Shown: positions 33,050 to 40,024 of the stretch, one piece after another
Numbering within the stretch: position 1 is the first letter of the stretch
How the letters are laid out: every line of letters begins with the position of its first letter
DNA from: Streptomyces griseoluteus
GTDB taxonomy: Bacteria; Actinomycetota; Actinomycetes; Streptomycetales; Streptomycetaceae
DNA length: 64,000 bases
NCBI RefSeq assembly: GCF_004784465.1
Contig: NZ_SRRU01000009.1
Location: 354,442-418,441 of the forward strand
Direction of reading: 5' to 3'
The notes under the pieces: model-generated
Told to the model about the DNA's origin: nothing
Seen by the model: the letters and a program-made list of their open reading frames with translations, nothing else
Database searches by the model: none
Position numbers and translations under genes: made by a program

Positions 33050-33666
33050 CGCCAGGCCCCCAGTGCTCGTGTCAGACAGCGTCGTGCGCGGAAGACGCGG
33101 GCGCGCACCGCCTCCTGGCTGATGCCGACCGTCTCCGCGATGAACTCGTAGGAATGTCCGTCCAGTTCGCGCAGCACCCAGCAGGCCCGCTGCTCCGCCG
33201 AGAGGTCGTCCAGCGCCCGGCGCATCCCGCGCACCGCGTCCCGCGCCTCGGTGAGCCGCTCGGGGAAGTCGTGCTCCGGCGCGGCGAACTCCCCGGCCGC
33301 CTCCAGCGACGTCACCGGCCGGCGCGCCCGGAGGACGTTCAGGCAGCGGTTGGTGACGATGCGGTACATCCAGGTCCCGAAGGACGACTGCCGCCGGAAC
33401 TCCGGCAGCCTCCGCCAGGCGCTGATGAAGGCGTCCTGCACCGCGTCCTCCGCCTCGGCGCGGTCGCCCAGCAGCCGGGTGGCGAGGCCGACCAGCGCCG
33501 GGGCGTGCTCGCGCACCAGCACCGCGAACGCCTCCTCGTCGCCCTCGGCCGCCCGCACCGTCAGCAGGCCGCCGTCCGGGCGCGCTTCCCCCGACACCCG
33601 TGACGGGGCGGCGTCGGGCGCGCGTTCCGGTCCCGGAAACGCGATCTGTCTGCGGACCCCCGACAC
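33046..33666 (-). CDS. ECF sigma factor of the Asp23 module
   Basis: GTG 33666 follows AGGAG at a spacing of eight, giving 206 residues. Region 2 is FAVLVREHAPALVGLATRLL, then AEDAVQDAFISAWRRLPEFR and FGTWMYRIVTNRCLNVLRAR. Region 4 is LSAEQRACWVLRELDGHSYE followed by FIAETVGISQEAVRARVFRA. The first ~35 residues are variable. It differs clearly from SigK. Its own promoter and the promoter of the divergent Asp23 operon carry matching boxes, so it probably controls both. Confidence 0.9.
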   Translation of the reverse strand: MSGVRRQIAFPGPERAPDAAPSRVSGEARPDGGLLTVRAAEGDEEAFAVLVREHAPALVGLATRLLGDRAEAEDAVQDAFISAWRRLPEFRRQSSFGTWMYRIVTNRCLNVLRARRPVTSLEAAGEFAAPEHDFPERLTEARDAVRGMRRALDDLSAEQRACWVLRELDGHSYEFIAETVGISQEAVRARVFRARRCLTRALGAWR

Positions 33667-33695
33667 CGGGCGGCTCCTCTCCGTCGTCCTGCCCC

Positions 33696-33730
33696 TTCGA
33701 CACCTCCAGGGCGGCTTTGGGACGCGGATT
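33696..33730 (-). promoter_or_regulatory. Probable promoter of the ECF/Asp23 sigma gene
   Basis: On the minus strand AATCCGCGTC (33730-33721) is followed after 19 bases by GTCGAA (33701-33696). The divergent Asp23 operon has AATCCGCGTC, the same 19-base gap and GTCCAA. Transcription would start about 25 bases before GTG 33666. Confidence 0.6.
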
Positions 33731-33852
33731 TCCGCCGCGCCCCTTTGCTGCCGTGCCCCTCATCGGCTACTTCAGGCGCGGAAACCCAGGTGGATGCAGG
33801 TCATGGGGCGCGTCATCGGGGCGCGGACGGGCTTCAGCGGAGAAAATCCGGG

Positions 33853-33887
33853 AATCCGCGTCACATTCGTGGACCGGCCGGGTCCAA
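33853..33887 (+). promoter_or_regulatory. Probable promoter of the Asp23 operon
   Basis: AATCCGCGTC (33853-33862), 19 bases, then GTCCAA (33882-33887). The same boxes and spacing occur before the ECF sigma gene on the other strand. The ATG is at 33930. Confidence 0.6.
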
Positions 33888-33929
33888 CGGAACGACAACA
33901 GCAGTACGGCCCATCGAGAGGACCTGGTC

Positions 33930-34427
33930 ATGAGCGTCCAGAGCGCGTCCCCCACCGCCCCCGCGGGCCCCACCGCGAAGCAGCCGCCGGCCACCACGGC
34001 CCTCGCGGGCGGCGCCACCGGAGCCGACGAGCCCGCCGCCACGCGCGGCCGGACCTCCATCGCCGATGCCGTCGTCGTCAAGGTCGCCGGAGTGGCCGCG
34101 CGCGAGATCCCCGGTGTGCACGCCATGGGCGGCGGCCTCTCCCGCACCATCGGCGCCGTCCGCGATCGCGTCCCCGGCGGCCGTTCCAACGTCGGCCGGG
34201 GCGTCAAGGTCGAGGTGGGCGAGCGGCAGACCGCCATCGACCTCGACCTGGTCGTGGAGGACGGCGTCCCGATCGCCGACCTCGCCCGTGACGTTCGGGA
34301 GAACGTCATCGACGCCGTCGAGCGGATCACCGGCCTGGAGGTCGTCGAGGTCAACGTCACCATCAACGACGTCCACCTCCCCGACGACGAGGACAGCGCC
34401 CCGGAGACCACCTCCCGCGTGGCCTGA
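33930..34427 (+). CDS. Asp23/Gls24 family envelope stress protein
   Basis: ATG 33930 follows GAGAGGA. The 165-residue protein has an Ala/Thr-rich N-terminus. It then has the Asp23 core: TSIADAVVVKVAGVAAREIP, GVHAMGGG, VKVEVGERQTAIDLDLVVED and IADLARDVRENVIDAVERIT, ending GLEVVEVNVTINDVHLP. Such proteins localise near the membrane through an AmaP-like anchor and respond to envelope stress. It is the first gene of a rightward operon with a small membrane protein, a DUF6286-like protein and an anchor-like protein. Confidence 0.92.
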   Translation: MSVQSASPTAPAGPTAKQPPATTALAGGATGADEPAATRGRTSIADAVVVKVAGVAAREIPGVHAMGGGLSRTIGAVRDRVPGGRSNVGRGVKVEVGERQTAIDLDLVVEDGVPIADLARDVRENVIDAVERITGLEVVEVNVTINDVHLPDDEDSAPETTSRVA

Positions 34428-34505
34428 GTCGGGGCCGCGGGCCTGGACGGGCAGAGCACAGCAGGGCAGCAGGGCAAGAAGAGCAGGGAAGAAGGGGACG
34501 GAGAG

Positions 34506-34691
34506 ATGGACAGAGCGCTGGTAGGGCTGATCGCCGGCATCGCGCTGGCGTTCGCCGGCTGGTTCGGCGGCTTCGGCGCGTTCCTGCTCGTGGCCGCGCT
34601 CGGCGCGGTGGGCTACGCCGTCGGGTACTGGTTCGACCGGGGCGGACGCGCCGGGGACCTGCGGCACGCCTTCGATCGGGGCCGCCGATGA
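34506..34691 (+). CDS. Small two-span membrane protein
   Basis: The 61-residue protein (MDRALVGLIAGIALAFAGWF) is two hydrophobic helices rich in Gly and Ala, followed by a basic tail (FDRGRR). It overlaps the next start by four bases (ATGA), confirming the frame. Short glycine-rich membrane proteins of this sort regularly follow the Asp23 gene in Streptomyces. They may resemble DUF2273 or GlsB-type partners. The exact family is not certain. Confidence 0.75.
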   Translation: MDRALVGLIAGIALAFAGWFGGFGAFLLVAALGAVGYAVGYWFDRGGRAGDLRHAFDRGRR

Positions 34692-35644
34692 GCGCCCCCG
34701 AGCGGCGCGGCACCACCACGGTCTCCGACCGTGCCGTCCGCCGGATCGCCGGACGCGCCGTCACCGAGGCGCTGCCCGGCCGCGCCGCGCGGGCGACGGG
34801 CTCCTCGGCCGCCGTACGCGGCGGCCGGGCCGAGATCGCGGTCGACGTCGCTCTGCCCTACCCGGCGCCGCTCACCCCCACCGTGCGCCGCGTCCAGGAC
34901 CATGTGACCGCCCGCACCGGGGAGTTGACCGGCCTGGACGTACATCCGGCCCGCGTCGGAGTCACGGCGCTGACGCCGGACCGGACGACGGAACCGGACG
35001 GCGCCCCGGAAACCGCCCCCGCGCCCTTCCGCGGCCGGGTCCCGCGCCGCTGGTGGGCCCAGCGCAGGCTGCCCCTCGGCGTGCTCACCCTGCTCGCCAC
35101 CCTGACCTGCGGCGCCCTCGCCACCGACCTGATCCTGGTGCACACCGGACACCGCCCTGCCGCCCTCTGGCGCACCGGCGCCCTGCACTGGCTGTACGTG
35201 CACGGCCCCGGCGAACCCCCGGTCACCGCCGCCGCCCTCGGCTGCGCCCTGCTCGGCGTCTGGCTGATCGTCCTCGCCGTCACCCCCGGCCGGCGCGGCC
35301 TGCTCACCGCCCACTTTCCGGTACCGGCCACGCGGGTCGCCGTCGACCGGGGAGCCGTCGCCGCGCTGCTCCGGGACGCGGCCGCCGGGACCGAGGGCGT
35401 CGACACCGTCGCCGTACGGGTCCGGCGCCGCAGCGCCACCGTGCGCGCCGCCCTCGCCTTCGGCGACCGCACCGCCGTCCGGGACCAGATCGCCGACGCC
35501 GCGCGCCGCGCCCTCGCCGGGTGCGGACTGCGCCGCCCGCTGCGACTGCGGGTCGCCGTCCGCCCGCTGCCGGTATGGACCCCGCCCCCGGCCGAGGCCG
35601 TGCCGGCGCCCCTGGGAGCCGTGGCGACCGCCGGAGGGAGCTGA
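34688..35644 (+). CDS. Membrane protein with DUF6286/Asp23-like domain
   Basis: ATG 34688 overlaps the previous stop. The 318-residue product has an N-terminal Asp23-like domain (RIAGRAVTEALPGRAARATG, then RAEIAVDVALPYPAPLTPTV). It has two membrane spans (~125-147, LPLGVLTLLATLTCGALATD, and ~178-198, ALGCALLGVWLIVLAVTP). A C-terminal domain (VAVDRGAVAALLRDAAAGTE) is of the DUF6286 type. It probably anchors the Asp23 assembly to the membrane. The stop and the next start share one base (TGATG). Confidence 0.75.
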   Translation: MSAPERRGTTTVSDRAVRRIAGRAVTEALPGRAARATGSSAAVRGGRAEIAVDVALPYPAPLTPTVRRVQDHVTARTGELTGLDVHPARVGVTALTPDRTTEPDGAPETAPAPFRGRVPRRWWAQRRLPLGVLTLLATLTCGALATDLILVHTGHRPAALWRTGALHWLYVHGPGEPPVTAAALGCALLGVWLIVLAVTPGRRGLLTAHFPVPATRVAVDRGAVAALLRDAAAGTEGVDTVAVRVRRRSATVRAALAFGDRTAVRDQIADAARRALAGCGLRRPLRLRVAVRPLPVWTPPPAEAVPAPLGAVATAGGS

Positions 35645-36216
35645 TGCGCACCGCCCTGAACCGCTGCGTCCTCGCCGCCACCGGGCTGGCCGTGCTGGCC
35701 GCCGGAACCTGGCTGGCGACCGCCGACCCGGCCCTGGGCGCCCGGATGCCCGCCTGGTGGCCGGAACTCTCCGGCGACGTCACCTTCCTGAGCCCCACGC
35801 GCGTCCTCGACCTGCGCAGCCGGAGCTGGTGGACACCCACCGTGCCGGCCGCCTCCGTCGCCGCCACCGCGCTCGGCGCCCTGTGGTGCGCCCGCCAGTT
35901 CCACGGCGGCGGACGTCCGCTGATCGCGCTCCCCGCACCCGGCGCCACCGTGCGCGCCCGCGCCCTGGAGGAGGCCGTCGCCCGCGACGCGGCCGCCCTG
36001 GACGGCGTCGCCCGCTGCCGCGCCCGCGTCCTCGCCGGACGCGGCCGGATCACCGTACGGCTGCACCTCTGGCTCCAGCCCGACACCACCCCCGACGCCG
36101 TGCTGCCCGGCGTCACCCGGCTCCTCGGCCGGGCCGAATCGGCCGCCGCCCCCTGTCCCGTCCACGGCCGGGTGCGCCTGAGCGCCCGGTCCCACCAGGT
36201 ATCGCATGTCCGCTGA
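35644..36216 (+). CDS. AmaP-like membrane anchor of the Asp23 module
   Basis: The 190-residue protein begins with a hydrophobic helix (CVLAATGLAVLAAGTWLA). A second span lies near residues 62-80 (VPAASVAATALGALWCARQF). A soluble alpha/beta domain follows (GRITVRLHLWLQPDTTPDAV). The layout of two spans and a C-terminal domain matches the alkaline shock protein membrane anchor AmaP. It overlaps the YihY-family gene downstream by 11 bases. The role is inferred from layout and operon. Confidence 0.72.
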   Translation: MRTALNRCVLAATGLAVLAAGTWLATADPALGARMPAWWPELSGDVTFLSPTRVLDLRSRSWWTPTVPAASVAATALGALWCARQFHGGGRPLIALPAPGATVRARALEEAVARDAAALDGVARCRARVLAGRGRITVRLHLWLQPDTTPDAVLPGVTRLLGRAESAAAPCPVHGRVRLSARSHQVSHVR

Positions 36217-37102
36217 ACCACACGCCTCCGCCGCCACCCGGCCGCCCCCGCCCCGCCCCGCCGACTGGGGCCCGGCGCTGCGCCGCACGCCGCTGTCCAT
36301 GTGGCGCGACGACGTCTCCGACGACGCGGCCGCCCTCACCTACTACTCCATCCTGACCGTGCTGCCCGCCCTCCTGGTCACCGTCATCGCCTTCGCGCTG
36401 ATCAGCCCCGGCACGGCGGAACGGTTCATCACCCAGGTCACCGCCTACGCCCCCGCCGAGTCCGGCGGCGAACTCCACGACGTACTGGGCCGCATGCTGC
36501 GCCCCGATGCCGCGATCTGGCCGCTGCTGGTCGTCGGGACGGCCAGCGCCATCTGGTCCGCCTCCAGCTATCTGGCGGTCTTCCGCCGCTCGCTGCACCG
36601 CATGCACCGCGTCGAGGACCACCGTTCGCCCCTGCGCAAGGCCCACCGGATCGTGCTGACCGCGCTGGGGCTGCTCGGCCTGCTCGTGGTCAGCGCCCTG
36701 GTGCTGCTGCTCACCGGGCCGGTCGCCGAAACCGCCGGGCGCTTCTTCGGCCTCGACGCCACGGTCGCCTGGGTGTGGCGCCTGCTGCGCTGGCCCCTGC
36801 TGCTGGTCCTCGCGGTCGTGCTGATCGTGGTCGTCTTCCGCACCGGCCCGGTGCAGGCCAAGCGGCGTAGCCACAGCCTGCCCGGCGGAGTGCTCGCCGC
36901 CACGCTGTGGATCACGGTGTCGGGCGGCTTCGCGCTCTACACCTCGGTACTGGGGGGCTACAGCCGACTCTATGGATCGCTGGCGGGCTCGGTCGTCTTC
37001 CTGATCTGGCTCTGGCTGTCCAACCTCGCCCTGCTCACCGGCGCCCAGTTCACCGCCGAGCTGAGCCGGACGCCGGCCGTACCGCCCCCGCCGCCCGGCT
37101 GA
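36206..37102 (+). CDS. YihY/BrkB-family membrane protein, second copy
   Basis: The 298-residue protein has a Pro-rich start, then SMWRDDVSDDAAALTYYSIL, the family entry motif. Spans include TVLPALLVTVIAFALIS, VVGTASAIWSASSYLAVFRR (the conserved WSASSY segment) and GSLAGSVVFLIWLWLSNLAL, followed by LTGAQFTAEL. It overlaps the AmaP-like gene, so it belongs to the Asp23 transcript. The function is unknown. It is a more canonical member of the family than the protein at 21,086. Confidence 0.9.
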   Translation: MSAEPHASAATRPPPPRPADWGPALRRTPLSMWRDDVSDDAAALTYYSILTVLPALLVTVIAFALISPGTAERFITQVTAYAPAESGGELHDVLGRMLRPDAAIWPLLVVGTASAIWSASSYLAVFRRSLHRMHRVEDHRSPLRKAHRIVLTALGLLGLLVVSALVLLLTGPVAETAGRFFGLDATVAWVWRLLRWPLLLVLAVVLIVVVFRTGPVQAKRRSHSLPGGVLAATLWITVSGGFALYTSVLGGYSRLYGSLAGSVVFLIWLWLSNLALLTGAQFTAELSRTPAVPPPPPG

Positions 37103-37237
37103 GCCGACGCCCGGATACGGCCGCGCGCGCCGTACGGCGAACGCACCGTGACGAATTGCCGACCGTCACCCGCCGTGTTTCGTTGGGTGCTGAGCCGCCC
37201 CGCACCGGTGGCGGCGCCCTGGCCGGCTGGAGGAACC

Positions 37238-37546
37238 GTGGCCGAGAAGTTCGTGCAGATCATCGCCTTCGAGACCGACCGCATCGACGAGATGCGCACC
37301 CTGGCGACGGACATCGACCGGCGTTTCGGGGGCATGCAGCACGGCCCCACCTACCAGGCCGTCCTCAAGGACAAGAGCAAGGACGACCGCTACTACGAGG
37401 TGCTGGAGTTCGCCTCCCTGGAGGCGGCCGGCCGCAGCCGCCACGACCCTGGGGCCCGTGCCTTCGCCGAGCGCATGGCGGCCCTGTGCACCAGCCCGCC
37501 CTCCTTCATCGAGTGCGACCTGCTGGAGTCGTCCCGGCCGAGCTGA
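37238..37546 (+). CDS. Conserved hypothetical protein, ABM-like fold possible
   Basis: GTG 37238 stands behind CTGGAGGAACC, so the start is firm. The 102-residue product (VAEKFVQIIAFETDRIDEMR, then LKDKSKDDRYYEVLEFASLE) has the strand-helix-strand pattern of small antibiotic-biosynthesis-monooxygenase-type dimers. I see no catalytic residues. It is widespread in Streptomyces as a small stand-alone gene. A terminator hairpin overlaps its last codons. Confidence 0.68.
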   Translation: MAEKFVQIIAFETDRIDEMRTLATDIDRRFGGMQHGPTYQAVLKDKSKDDRYYEVLEFASLEAAGRSRHDPGARAFAERMAALCTSPPSFIECDLLESSRPS

Positions 37547-37558
37547 CCGGGACGACTC
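37526..37558. terminator. Bidirectional terminator
   Basis: GAGTCGTCCCGG (37526-37537) pairs perfectly with CCGGGACGACTC (37547-37558). It lies between the convergent genes ending at 37546 and 37566. Confidence 0.85.
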
Positions 37559-37565
37559 GGGGCGG

Positions 37566-39950
37566 CTAGCCGATCCGCCACAGATGGTCGTCGGTGCCGT
37601 TGTCCGCGAACTGCACGACCTGCGCGCTGTTGGCCGTGGACATGTTGTCCACGCCGAGCACCTTGCCACTGTGCTTGTTCTGGAGCCGGAACCAGCCGTC
37701 ACCGCTGTCCAGCTGCCGCCACAGATGGTCGTCCGTGCCGTTGTCCTCGTACTGGACGACCAGCGCGCTGTCGGCCGTCGACATGCCGTCCACGCCCAGC
37801 ACCTTGCCGCTGTGACCGTTGCGGACCAGGAACCAGCCGTCCCCCCGGTCGAGCAACTGCCAGGCGTGGTCGCCGGTCGGCGTGTCGTCGTACTGCACCA
37901 CCCGGGCGCTGTTGGCCGTGGACATGTTGTCCACGGCGAGCACCTTGCCGCTGTGCTTGTTCCGTATCCGCCGGAACGGCGGCTCCGGGGTCCACGGCCG
38001 GCCGTCCGGCGCGGCGGTGGGGAAGCTGCTGATCCGCAGCCGAGCCGCCCCCATCGGGACCAGGGTCACCGTCTCGACGGGGGCGGCGGACCGGGCCGGG
38101 CCCGGCTGGAGCGGCGCGACCACGTGCTCGTCGTCCGCGACCCACTCGGCGATACGGCGGGCCCGCGCCGTCAGCCGTACGGGCGTGCCCTCCAGGGTGA
38201 ACGGGTTGGCCGGGACCGCGCCCCCCGACCGGACGAACTCCGGCACCGCGCCCGGTACCAGCCCGTAGTTCCACGGGGTGGTGGCGTGCACCTCGTACTC
38301 GGGGAAGGTGTCGTCCCCCGCGTACCGGACGTACCGCTCACCGATCCTCAGCGCGTACGTCAGCGGGCCGTGTGCCACGCTGACCGCGTTCTTGCCGCCC
38401 GCCCAGGTGCGTACCGTGGTGCGCTGGGGGAGCTTCAGGGCGATGACGTCGCCGTTCGCCCAGGTGCGGTCCACGGTGACGAACGCGGGGCCCGGACGTG
38501 CGGCCACCGCCCGGCCGTTGACCGTGAGCACCGGGTCCGCGCACCACCCGGGCACCCGCAGGCGCAGCGGGAAGCGGACCGGGCGGGGCGTGGACAGAGT
38601 GAGCCGGACCGTCTCGCCGAAGGGGTAGTCGGTCTCCTCGGTGACGGTGACCCGCGTGCCCCCGGCCACCGTGGCCGTCACCCGGCAGGGTGCGTAAAGT
38701 GCGGCCGCCAGACCCTGGTCCGGGGTGGCGAGCCACAGCTCCTCGGTGAAACAGGGCCAGCCCATGCCGTAGTTGTGCGGACAGCAGCGGTACTGGTCGA
38801 CGCCCGGCTGGAACGACTGCATGGCGAAGCCGTTCTGGAACTGCCCCTGCGTCTTCACCGCGTTGTCCAGGTCGACGCTGTTGGCGCTGGTGATGTAGTG
38901 CACCGCGCGGCCCTGCGGATCGAGCGCGGCGGGCAGCATGTTGAAGGCCAGCTCCTCGCAGCGGTCCGCCCACACCGGGTCCCCGGTGACCCGCGTGAGC
39001 AGCTCGTGGCTGGCCATGAACTCCACGATCCCGCACGTCTCGAAGCCCTGCCGGGGATCACCGAAACCGGGCCGCAGATTCTCGTCCCCGGCGAACCCGC
39101 CACCGGGGAACTGTCCGTAGGTACCGAGCACCTGGTCGTACGTGCGGTACGTGGCACCCGTGTCCGAGGCCGACCCGGAACGCCGGGCGTACTGGGCGGG
39201 TTCCCTGAAGCCCTGGGCGATGTTGACGTTGTGCGGGGTGGGCAGCGGGCCGGTCCAGTCGGCGCCCCAGGTGTGCATCTTGTCGGCGAGGTCCAGCAGG
39301 AAGGCGTCGCCGGTACGGTCGTGCAGCCACAGCGCGACATCGAGACCGTCGCCCCAGCGGGTGGCGATCCAACTGTGGTCGAAGGTACCCTTGCCCTGGG
39401 CGTTCATGAAGGTCAGGAAACGGGTCAGGAACGGGATGATCCGCTGGTCGCCCGAGTACTCCTGCCAGGTCCGCAGCGCCATCAGCAGCGGCAGGAACGG
39501 CCAGAAGTCGGGTCCGCCGTCCAGCGAGGTGCGCAAGCCGCGCGGGCCGAAGAACCCGTCGGACTGCTGGGTGGCCAGAACCGCGTCGATCCAGCGGCGG
39601 GCCCTGCCCAGCGCGTCGGCGTCCCCGGTGGCGATGGCGAGCGGAACGAAGCCCCTTAGCCAGTACGGGAGTTCCTCCCAGCCGGGCTTCTCGGGGTGGA
39701 CCCAGCCGGAGGCGTCGAAGTCCAGGAAGTGCGACCGCTGGTCGTAACGGCCGCACAACCCGTCGAGCTGAAGCCTGAGTTGGCCGGCCAGCCAGCCACG
39801 CGCGGTGATGCTGCCGGGCGCGAGCCGGGTGAAGGCGGCCGGGGCGAGCGAGCGGGCGGCGGGGGCGGCGTACGCCAGGGGGCCGGACAGTGCGGCCGAA
39901 CCCAGCGCCAGCGCGCCGCCGGCCAGGAAGTGACGTCGGTCGAGGGACAT
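37566..39950 (-). CDS. Secreted GH127 beta-L-arabinofuranosidase-like enzyme with ricin-type repeats
   Basis: ATG 39950 (AGGAG, spacing 8) gives 794 residues. The N-terminus is a twin-arginine signal (SLDRRHFLAGGALALG). Residues ~45-620 are a GH127 (DUF1680) domain. The zinc/thiol catalytic set is present: E304 and C306 in FETCGIVEFM, and C389, C390 in YRCCPHNYGMGW. Residues ~655-794 contain three ~47-residue ricin-like carbohydrate-binding repeats (NKHSGKVLAVDNMSTANSA and variants). GH127 enzymes remove beta-L-arabinofuranose from plant glycans. It lies 74 bases after the GH2 gene and is probably cotranscribed with it. Confidence 0.9.
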   Translation of the reverse strand: MSLDRRHFLAGGALALGSAALSGPLAYAAPAARSLAPAAFTRLAPGSITARGWLAGQLRLQLDGLCGRYDQRSHFLDFDASGWVHPEKPGWEELPYWLRGFVPLAIATGDADALGRARRWIDAVLATQQSDGFFGPRGLRTSLDGGPDFWPFLPLLMALRTWQEYSGDQRIIPFLTRFLTFMNAQGKGTFDHSWIATRWGDGLDVALWLHDRTGDAFLLDLADKMHTWGADWTGPLPTPHNVNIAQGFREPAQYARRSGSASDTGATYRTYDQVLGTYGQFPGGGFAGDENLRPGFGDPRQGFETCGIVEFMASHELLTRVTGDPVWADRCEELAFNMLPAALDPQGRAVHYITSANSVDLDNAVKTQGQFQNGFAMQSFQPGVDQYRCCPHNYGMGWPCFTEELWLATPDQGLAAALYAPCRVTATVAGGTRVTVTEETDYPFGETVRLTLSTPRPVRFPLRLRVPGWCADPVLTVNGRAVAARPGPAFVTVDRTWANGDVIALKLPQRTTVRTWAGGKNAVSVAHGPLTYALRIGERYVRYAGDDTFPEYEVHATTPWNYGLVPGAVPEFVRSGGAVPANPFTLEGTPVRLTARARRIAEWVADDEHVVAPLQPGPARSAAPVETVTLVPMGAARLRISSFPTAAPDGRPWTPEPPFRRIRNKHSGKVLAVDNMSTANSARVVQYDDTPTGDHAWQLLDRGDGWFLVRNGHSGKVLGVDGMSTADSALVVQYEDNGTDDHLWRQLDSGDGWFRLQNKHSGKVLGVDNMSTANSAQVVQFADNGTDDHLWRIG

Positions 39951-39984
39951 GCGGGCGCTCCTGGGGGTGAGTCCGGCATGGGGG

Positions 39985-40019
39985 CGCGCGGCCCGCCCCG
40001 ACGAGGGACGGGCCGCGCG
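39985..40019 (-). terminator. Intercistronic hairpin between GH2 and GH127 genes
   Basis: CGCGCGGCCCG (39985-39995) pairs with CGGGCCGCGCG (40009-40019). It may attenuate expression or protect the GH2 message. Confidence 0.65.
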
Positions 40020-40024
40020 GTACA

